The notes below the pieces were generated by a model. That model was not told where the DNA came from and made no database searches. It saw nothing but the letters and a program-made list of their open reading frames with translations. From positions 1 to 41,561 of the forward strand of contig JAGXGZ010000064.1 in NCBI GenBank assembly GCA_024636495.1: a stretch of 41,561 nt of DNA, in the 5' to 3' direction. A program made the translations under genes and the position numbers. Positions within the stretch are counted from its first letter, which is position 1, and each line of letters begins with the position of its first letter. Positions 36,126-41,561 of the stretch are shown here, one piece after another. Source of the DNA: Roseobacter sp. (GTDB lineage: Bacteria > Pseudomonadota > Alphaproteobacteria > Rhodobacterales > Rhodobacteraceae).

Positions 36126-37609
36126 CAATCGCCTTTCGACCAGCCAAAGTTTTCGCGGGCATTCGGATCGGATTGCAACGCCATCTGCGCGACCCGCCGC
36201 ACATCCGGGGTCACGACCTGCGCCACTGGTTGGATATGTTCCATATGACCGCCAAGCGTGGCGTAATCTTCGCGGCGCAGGGTAAATTCGATGGGGGCCA
36301 CCAGTGCGGGCGTCGGCACATAGCCAAAGGAATTCGTCGGCATGTCCATCACATCCACCATCACCGTGATCCCACCGCCGGGCCAGACATAGGCCTCGGC
36401 CCCGCCACAGGACACATGGGTCAGCGATTCCTTTACCGAACGTGTCAGGCGGACGGGATTTTCCGTCACGCCAGCCCGCAGCGACCCGCCAGCACCGCCC
36501 ATGAACAAGACCGAACACAAAGAGGGCTCGCAGTTTTCCGCGATACGTTCAGCGACGACCAACAGTTCCGGCGTAATCTCGGCGGGTTGCGGCACAAGAC
36601 CCTCGTCGAGGATGAAATACGCCCACTGTTCCCCCGTGGTCGAGATCATTAGCAGCCGCAGCCCCGGCCAAGCGTGTTTGGGATCAGCCGGGCGCAGAAT
36701 GGTCAGCGGATCTTCGACATCGGTGCCACCCCAGCCGGTGCCGGGATCTGCGACTTGAAAATACCGCCCCGGCGTGGACCGCCGCCCGTTGATCCGGATG
36801 CCCGACGGCGTCATGTCCAGCCCCTTGCCCGCCTCGTGTTCGCTCAGGATACCGGTGATATGGTCATCGACGACAATCACCTCGTCCACATGACCGTGCC
36901 ATTGCTTGGCAAACATGCCGATGGTGGCCGACCCGCAGCCGACCCGCATCAGTTTTTCAGGTACACCGTTGATGATTGGCGCCTTGCCCGCCTCGACCAC
37001 CATCGTCACGCCGCCGTCGATGTTCATCTCGACGGCCTCGCGGTTGCACAGGCGCAGCAAAGCATCGCAGGTCACGCGGCCCTCTTTCTTGGAGCCGCCC
37101 GTCAGATGTTCAACCCCGCCCAAAGACAGCATCTTTGAGCCATATTCAGATGTCATGACATGACCAATCGCCTCGCCTTCGACACGCACCACGGCGCGCT
37201 CATCCCCGATGTGACGGTCAGTGTCGATCTTCACCTTCACCCCGCAATAGGAAAAAATCCCCTCGGTCACGACCGTCACCATATCGATGCCTTCGACTTC
37301 TTGGCTTACGATAAAAGGTGCCGGTTTATAGTCGGGATAGGTGGTCCCCGCGCCCACAGCCGTCACGAAATCGCGCCCGCCCTGGATCACATCGCCGTCC
37401 CAATCTTGCGCATTATTCCCTTGGTCCAGGAACGCCACCGCCTTTGCCCCCGACTGGATCACGGTCAGCGGATCAAGCCGCACGAGTTCCCCCGCATGGT
37501 TGGCATAGCGGTCGCAGGCACCGGATTTACCATCGGCAATAAAGCACATCACCGGGCAGGCATCGCAGCGAATTTTCTCGGGCTTGGTATCGCGCAGGTC
37601 ATCAGGCAT
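36125..37609 (-). CDS. 6-hydroxynicotinate reductase-like Fe-S protein
   Basis: A 494-residue protein resembling the 6-hydroxynicotinate reductase (Hnr) described from nicotinate-fermenting Eubacterium. The N-terminal cysteines C15-x2-C18-x3-C22-x9-C32 (RCDACPVMCFIADGKSGACD) look like an Fe-S site. Glycine-rich blocks follow (VGCGSATIGMF; LFMGGAGGSLRAG). Hnr reduces 6-hydroxynicotinate to a tetrahydro-6-oxo acid. Homologues annotated this way also occur in aerobes, so the substrate here is open. AAGGAGG lies 6-7 bases before the ATG at 37609, inside the upstream gene (8-base overlap). It sits directly behind a molybdenum hydroxylase that could supply its hydroxylated substrate. Confidence 0.78.
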   Translation of the reverse strand: MPDDLRDTKPEKIRCDACPVMCFIADGKSGACDRYANHAGELVRLDPLTVIQSGAKAVAFLDQGNNAQDWDGDVIQGGRDFVTAVGAGTTYPDYKPAPFIVSQEVEGIDMVTVVTEGIFSYCGVKVKIDTDRHIGDERAVVRVEGEAIGHVMTSEYGSKMLSLGGVEHLTGGSKKEGRVTCDALLRLCNREAVEMNIDGGVTMVVEAGKAPIINGVPEKLMRVGCGSATIGMFAKQWHGHVDEVIVVDDHITGILSEHEAGKGLDMTPSGIRINGRRSTPGRYFQVADPGTGWGGTDVEDPLTILRPADPKHAWPGLRLLMISTTGEQWAYFILDEGLVPQPAEITPELLVVAERIAENCEPSLCSVLFMGGAGGSLRAGVTENPVRLTRSVKESLTHVSCGGAEAYVWPGGGITVMVDVMDMPTNSFGYVPTPALVAPIEFTLRREDYATLGGHMEHIQPVAQVVTPDVRRVAQMALQSDPNARENFGWSKGD

Positions 37610-40352
37610 GTCCGGCCTCCTTCAAGGCGGCGCGCAGGCGCGTCGGTGTGGCAGGCGTATGGGTCACTTTGGCCCCCGTCGCATGGTAGATTGCGTTCAA
37701 AATGGCCGGAGCCGTGGGGATCAGCACATGTTCCCCCAAGCCCTTGGCCCCGTAAGGCCCGTGGGCATCTGCGATCTCTAGAATCAATGTCTCAATCGGG
37801 GGGATATCGCCGATGGTGGGGATCAGATAGTCGTGCAGGTTCTCGGTGCGGCCGGGAATGTATTCTTCCATCAGCGCCATACCAAGCCCTTGGGCAATGC
37901 CACCGTGCACCTGGCCTTCGACCAGCAGCGGGTTGATCGCGCGGCCCACGTCATGGGCAGCGACAAAGCGCAGGGGTTTGCAAAGACCAAGGGCGATATC
38001 GACCTCGACCACCACCAGATGCGCGGCGTAACCGAATTGCGCATAGGGTACGCCCTGCCCGTTTTCATCCAGCGGTTTGATTGGCGGGTCATAGGTTTCC
38101 TGCGCCATCAGGACATAGCCGTCGGCGTTGGCGTCAAGCCGCGACAGATCCAGCGTTTGCGTGCGGCCTGCGTCCGTCACTTGCACTTGGCCACCAATCA
38201 GCGTGATCACCGCATCCGGCCCCGCATTGGCCTGCCGCAGGATATGACCGCGCAGCACTTCGCCCGCTTTCAACGCGGCATTGCCCGATACAAAGGTCTG
38301 TCGCGAGGCCGAGGTTTTTCCCGCATCGGGCGTGATATCCGTATCGGCACCCACCAGCGTAATGCCCTCGAACGACACGCCGAGCGCCTTGGCAAAGATT
38401 TGCGGAATGACCGTGTTAGAGCCTTGTCCAATGTCAATCGCCCCCTGATGCAGCACGACCGTACCATCTACGCGCAAACCCGCCTTGATGGTCGAGGGGT
38501 TGGGCAGCGAAGTGTTCCCGCAACCGTACCAAGCGCTTGCGATGCCAACACCGCGTTTACGGGTTGTCGTGCTGGCGTTAAACTCAGCACATTCCTTTTT
38601 GGCCGCGCCCCATGCAGGGCGCAGCGCCTCAAGACAAGCCGTGATGCCCACGCCCTGACCGAACACCTGCCCGCAAACCGTCGGCACCCCGTCTGTCAGC
38701 GCGTTTTTCAAACGAAACTCCAGCGCGTCCATCCCCAGTTTTTCCGCCAGCAGATCGAACGCGGTTTCCTGTGCTATGGCCGATTGTGGCACGCCAAAAC
38801 CGCGAAACGCGCCAGAGGGCGGGCAATGCGTATGCACCGCACGGCTGCGTGCGCGATAGTCGGTGACGTGATAGGGGCCAGAGGCGTGAACCGGCACGCG
38901 ATTGGCCACGGTCGGCCCCCAGCTTGCATAGGCACCCGTGTTGAAATCGCCCTCAAACGTCAGGCCTGACAAAGTGCCATCCGCCTTTGCTCCAATCTTG
39001 ATTTTGATTTGCGCGGGATGGCGTTTGGTGGTGGATTTCATCGTCTCGTTGCGGGTGTAAGTCATGCGCACGGGTTTGCCCGTTTTCAGCGCGGCCAAGG
39101 CGATGAAAGGCTGCAAGGACAAATCGATTTTAGACCCAAATCCGCCCCCCACCGCCGTCGGCACCACGCGAATATCCGCCATCGGCATGTTCAGGATTTG
39201 CGCAAGGGATTCGCGATCCAGCCCGCTGGCTTGCGTGCAGGCGTGGACATGAAGGCGGCCATCGACCACTTCGGCAAAGCCAGCTTCGGGTTCGATATAG
39301 CCATGCTCGACAAAGCTGGTCTTGTAGGATGCCTCGACCGTTACATCCGCCGCCCCCAAGGCCGCATCCGCATCGCCGCATTGCACAAAACCGCCGCACA
39401 TGATGTTGCCCGTGCGGTCCGGAAACAGCAGCGGAGCGTCGGGGGCAATCGCCTCATCAATGTCGGAAAGGGTCGTTTGCGGGGTCCATTCAACGGGGAA
39501 AAGATCCAGATCAAGCGCGTTGACAACGTTAGCCTCGCCCACGACGCAGGCCACTGCATCGCCACGATACAACACATGATCAACGGCAAAAACGGGCTGA
39601 TCAATGAAGCCGGGGATCACGCCAAATGCATTGAGGCCCGGCACATCCTTGGCGGTCAAAATAGTCTCTATCCTAGGGTGTTCCGCCTGCCATGCATCCA
39701 AATCGCCAAAGGTAAACGTCGCCGCCGGATAGGGCGACCGGACGACTCGCGCGACCAAGGCACCCTCGGGGGCTACATCATCGCCAAATTTCTCAGAGCC
39801 ATCAACCTTGGGCAGACCGTCAAAGCGGCGCGCATTGTGGCCAAGCGTCGTTGGAGCCTCAACCAGTTCAGCGGCAGCGTGAGCGCCGACAACAGCGTCG
39901 ATGATCTTGCGATAGCCCGTGCAGCGACACAGCACCCCGCCAAGCGCATCTTGCACTTGTCGGTCAGTGGGCTGCGGCACCTCGCGCAACAGGGCAACGG
40001 CAGATACCATCATCCCCGGCGTACAAATCCCGCATTGCGCGGCTTGGTGATGCTGGAAGCTTTCCATTAGCGCCTGTGCGTCAGGATCGGCTTTGACCAA
40101 CCCCGCCAGCGTTTCGACCTTGCGCCCCGTCGCCTGTTGCGTGGCAACCAGACAGGCACAAACCGGCGCGCCATCCAGCAAAACGGTGCAGGCGCCGCAG
40201 TCGCCCGCGTTACAACCGATTTTGACGTCTTTGCGGCCCAACCGTTCACGCAGGGAAAACGACAGACGCTCCCCCACGGCAGGCTCTATTTGAGCGATTT
40301 CACCGTTCAGGGTGAAAGACGTGAATGCTGTGGCAGAGGACTTGTCCATCAT
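37602..40352 (-). CDS. Molybdenum hydroxylase, fused [2Fe-2S] and Mo subunits
   Basis: A 916-residue xanthine-dehydrogenase-family protein. Residues ~12-160 hold two [2Fe-2S] clusters: C47, C52, C55 and C67 (GCNAGDCGACTVLL) and C107, C110, C142, C144 (QCGICTPGMM; LCRCTGYRKI). The molybdopterin domains follow from ~175: GGGFGSK, GAFRGFGVPQSAIAQE and the catalytic Glu in GAKGLGEHVLI near residue 860. Such enzymes add water-derived oxygen to N-heteroaromatic rings or aldehydes. Small and large subunits are usually separate genes; here they are one. It overlaps the FAD gene by ATGA. Confidence 0.92.
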   Translation of the reverse strand: MMDKSSATAFTSFTLNGEIAQIEPAVGERLSFSLRERLGRKDVKIGCNAGDCGACTVLLDGAPVCACLVATQQATGRKVETLAGLVKADPDAQALMESFQHHQAAQCGICTPGMMVSAVALLREVPQPTDRQVQDALGGVLCRCTGYRKIIDAVVGAHAAAELVEAPTTLGHNARRFDGLPKVDGSEKFGDDVAPEGALVARVVRSPYPAATFTFGDLDAWQAEHPRIETILTAKDVPGLNAFGVIPGFIDQPVFAVDHVLYRGDAVACVVGEANVVNALDLDLFPVEWTPQTTLSDIDEAIAPDAPLLFPDRTGNIMCGGFVQCGDADAALGAADVTVEASYKTSFVEHGYIEPEAGFAEVVDGRLHVHACTQASGLDRESLAQILNMPMADIRVVPTAVGGGFGSKIDLSLQPFIALAALKTGKPVRMTYTRNETMKSTTKRHPAQIKIKIGAKADGTLSGLTFEGDFNTGAYASWGPTVANRVPVHASGPYHVTDYRARSRAVHTHCPPSGAFRGFGVPQSAIAQETAFDLLAEKLGMDALEFRLKNALTDGVPTVCGQVFGQGVGITACLEALRPAWGAAKKECAEFNASTTTRKRGVGIASAWYGCGNTSLPNPSTIKAGLRVDGTVVLHQGAIDIGQGSNTVIPQIFAKALGVSFEGITLVGADTDITPDAGKTSASRQTFVSGNAALKAGEVLRGHILRQANAGPDAVITLIGGQVQVTDAGRTQTLDLSRLDANADGYVLMAQETYDPPIKPLDENGQGVPYAQFGYAAHLVVVEVDIALGLCKPLRFVAAHDVGRAINPLLVEGQVHGGIAQGLGMALMEEYIPGRTENLHDYLIPTIGDIPPIETLILEIADAHGPYGAKGLGEHVLIPTAPAILNAIYHATGAKVTHTPATPTRLRAALKEAGHA

Positions 40353-41185
40353 GCGGCCCCTTCCAAGGCAAGTGTTATGGCACGCCGGATCACTTCGGCA
40401 GCCGCGGTTCGACGGTAATCTGCTGTGGCCCGCACGTCAGTGATGGGGGCCAAGCCGTGGATCAGATCACCAATCACCGCGTCAGCAGCTTCTTTCGCCA
40501 ACAAGCCCCGCAGAGCATCCTCAAGACCCGTCAGCCGGATTGCGACGGGCGAAGCCGCCCCGATGGCGACGCGGATATCAGACACTAAACCATTCTGAAC
40601 CGTCACCAAAACAGCCACCATACAGATCGAGATTACCAGATATTTCCGCGCACCCAGCTTAACAAAGCTGCTTTGACTGCCCGATGGCGCGTCGGGAATA
40701 TAAAGCGCAGATAGTATTTCATCGGCAGCACGGTCTGTCTTTCGAACACCTTGCAGAAACGCCGCGACCGGAAGTCGCCGCGCACCTTTTAACGACGTCA
40801 GTTCAACCTGCGCATCCAGCGTCAGCAACGGCGGTACGCCATCGGCAGCGGGGGAAGCGTTGCATAAATTGCCTGCAATAGTCCCTGTATTCTGGATCTG
40901 GACGGATCCGACTTCGCGCGCAGCCAGTTTCAGCCCGTCAAAGGCGCGGGGCAGATCGGCCCTGATGATATCGGTCCACGTGGTTGCTGCACCGATGCGC
41001 CAGCCAGTTTCAGTTTTCGTCACGCCCCGCAATTCTTCGAGCCTTGAGATATCGATCAAAGTCCCGTCAAACGCCCGGTCGCCTTGAGTAGGAAACCAAT
41101 CGGTGCCCCCTGCAATGATCGAAGCAGGCCCACCGGCCAACGCGTTCAGCGCATCGTCAAGCGTGGTTGCGGTGATATAGCTCAT
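40349..41185 (-). CDS. Molybdenum hydroxylase FAD-binding subunit
   Basis: A 278-residue CO dehydrogenase/xanthine dehydrogenase medium subunit. FAD-binding motifs: ASIIAGGTDWFPTQGD (~21-36) and TGTIAGNLCNASPAADGVPP (~100-119). It passes electrons from the Fe-S clusters of the fused subunit to NAD+ or another acceptor. It is the first gene of the six-gene operon and lies ~35 bases behind a predicted start point with a palindromic operator. Its ribosome site is modest (GGAG, 11 bases). Confidence 0.92.
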   Translation of the reverse strand: MSYITATTLDDALNALAGGPASIIAGGTDWFPTQGDRAFDGTLIDISRLEELRGVTKTETGWRIGAATTWTDIIRADLPRAFDGLKLAAREVGSVQIQNTGTIAGNLCNASPAADGVPPLLTLDAQVELTSLKGARRLPVAAFLQGVRKTDRAADEILSALYIPDAPSGSQSSFVKLGARKYLVISICMVAVLVTVQNGLVSDIRVAIGAASPVAIRLTGLEDALRGLLAKEAADAVIGDLIHGLAPITDVRATADYRRTAAAEVIRRAITLALEGAA

Positions 41186-41217
41186 GGAATGCTGGCTCCG
41201 GCCAAGGGTGAAACTTG

Positions 41218-41229
41218 TTGGTATACGAA
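41218..41229. promoter_or_regulatory. FadR-subfamily (GntR) type operator
   Basis: TTGGTATACGAA contains T-n-GT-AT-AC-n-A, the core consensus of FadR-subfamily GntR regulators, as a near-perfect palindrome. It covers the expected transcription start of the hydroxylase operon and touches the -10 box, a position for repression. No GntR gene lies in the window. Confidence 0.55.
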
Positions 41230-41258
41230 TAAGAATTGCACGGTGCAGATTCTGTCAA
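41229..41258 (-). promoter_or_regulatory. Sigma70-type promoter of the hydroxylase operon
   Basis: On the minus strand a perfect TTGACA -35 box (41258-41253) is followed after 18 bases by TCTTAT (41234-41229), a 4/6 match to the -10 box. The start would be near 41221, leaving a ~36-base leader. Confidence 0.55.
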
Positions 41259-41390
41259 ATCAAATCGGTCCTGCACGTGGTCACAAAGTTTGTACCGACC
41301 ACAAAACTGGCAATGTGCCTGTTGGCATCATTCCCGCCAAACTGGTGAGCAGGCTGGGTTTGACACACATTATCCATCCGCCAACCCTTA

Positions 41391-41561
41391 GAGGCCGATC
41401 CGAAACTGGTTGAGTGAATTCAGTAGGTTGTGATTCTGTTCGGTTGTGAAGCTGAACGGAGATCACAATGGCCTGGACCGAATTCACTCGTCGTCGATAT
41501 GAGCGCAGTGGCGGCAAATATGCAAGCGATGCGACTGACGCAGAATGGGCGCTGATAGCGC
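41391..41561 (+). mobile_element. IS5-family insertion sequence, left end (cut by window edge)
   Basis: The N-terminus of an IS5-type transposase begins at 41468. The left end is placed near 41391, where GAGGCCGATCCGAAACTG follows CTTAG, because related elements start ~70-80 bp before the transposase and target a YTAR-like site. The right end is outside the window, so the boundary is tentative. Confidence 0.6.
41468..41561 (+). CDS. IS5-family transposase, N-terminal fragment
   Basis: Only the first 31 codons are present: MAWTEFTRRRYERSGGKYAS, then DATDAEWALIA. This is the typical start of IS5-family (IS427-like) transposases, where the D-x-EWALI motif opens the DUF4096-type DNA-binding domain. 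The DDE catalytic domain would lie beyond the window, so I cannot say whether the gene is intact. A GGAGATC stretch precedes the ATG at 41468. Confidence 0.85.
   Translation, partial: MAWTEFTRRRYERSGGKYASDATDAEWALIA

Noticed and set aside
36126..36518. N-terminal extension of the UPF0280 protein
   Set aside because: The extra 131 codons lie inside the Hnr-like gene and lack family sequence; the TGATG junction at 36125 fits translational coupling.
37833..38969. Long open frame on the plus strand (378 codons) opposite the molybdenum hydroxylase gene
   Set aside because: It lies wholly antisense to a gene with complete family motifs, and its translation has no recognisable domain. Long antisense frames are common in GC-rich coding DNA.
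39009..40070. Second long plus-strand frame (353 codons) opposite the same gene
   Set aside because: Antisense shadow without family resemblance or ribosome site.
1..41561. CRISPR array
   Set aside because: No regularly spaced direct repeats were seen, and there are no cas genes.

Overview
This window looks like chromosomal DNA of an alphaproteobacterium, most likely of the Roseobacter group (Rhodobacteraceae). That rests on the 5S rRNA 3' end, the protein flavour (compact Tad pilus cluster, arsR-arsC fusion with ArsJ, Ohr/OhrR, LivHM-type ABC transporter next to a DUF1185/UPF0280/molybdenum hydroxylase operon) and dense operons with 4-8 nt gene overlaps. No species is claimed. The window starts inside a 5S rRNA gene and ends inside an IS5-type transposase, and a decayed IS3 relic lies right behind the rRNA operon, so both edges are recombination-prone.

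Layout. 1-640: end of an rRNA operon, its terminator, and a ~455 bp IS3 relic with recognisable terminal inverted repeats. 808-1389: a membrane-anchored LuxR-type HTH protein. 1456-8724 (minus strand): a Tad/Flp pilus operon, flp - tadZ/cpaE - tadA/cpaF - tadB - tadC - tadE - tadG, with a strong hairpin after the pilin gene; the secretin, CpaB, TadD and prepilin peptidase are not here. 9166-13427 (minus): an RND efflux pump (membrane fusion protein + permease). 13620-16704 (plus), divergent from the pump: an arsenate operon made of an ArsR-ArsC fusion, a dedicated GAPDH and ArsJ, which exports 1-arseno-3-phosphoglycerate. 16819-18981: a large secreted phytase-like beta-propeller protein. 19090-20371: organic peroxide defence, ohr (minus) divergent from ohrR plus a small cupin, with two OhrR-type operator sequences between them. 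20448-26678: GDP-L-fucose synthesis (manC, fcl, gmd on minus; phosphomannomutase on plus) with one glycosyltransferase.

26775-41185 is the most interesting part: a catabolic region with two minus-strand transcription blocks separated by a MarR regulator. The promoter-distal block (33520 to 26775) holds a Rieske oxygenase, a Liv-type ABC transporter (binding protein, fused LivH-LivM permease, LivG, LivF) and a dienelactone hydrolase-like protein. The upstream block (41185 to 34119) is a six-gene, fully overlapping operon: FAD subunit and fused [2Fe-2S]/molybdenum subunit of a xanthine-dehydrogenase-family hydroxylase, a 6-hydroxynicotinate-reductase-like Fe-S protein, a UPF0280 (ApbE-fold) protein and two tandem DUF1185 'amino acid synthesis' paralogues. 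It has a TTGACA promoter with a FadR-type palindrome at its expected start point.

Taken together, I infer uptake and hydroxylation followed by reductive dearomatisation of a nitrogen heterocycle or related small aromatic compound, with the DUF1185 pair and the UPF0280 protein as undescribed partners. The enzyme families are clear from sequence; the substrate and the roles of the DUF1185/UPF0280 proteins are not established.
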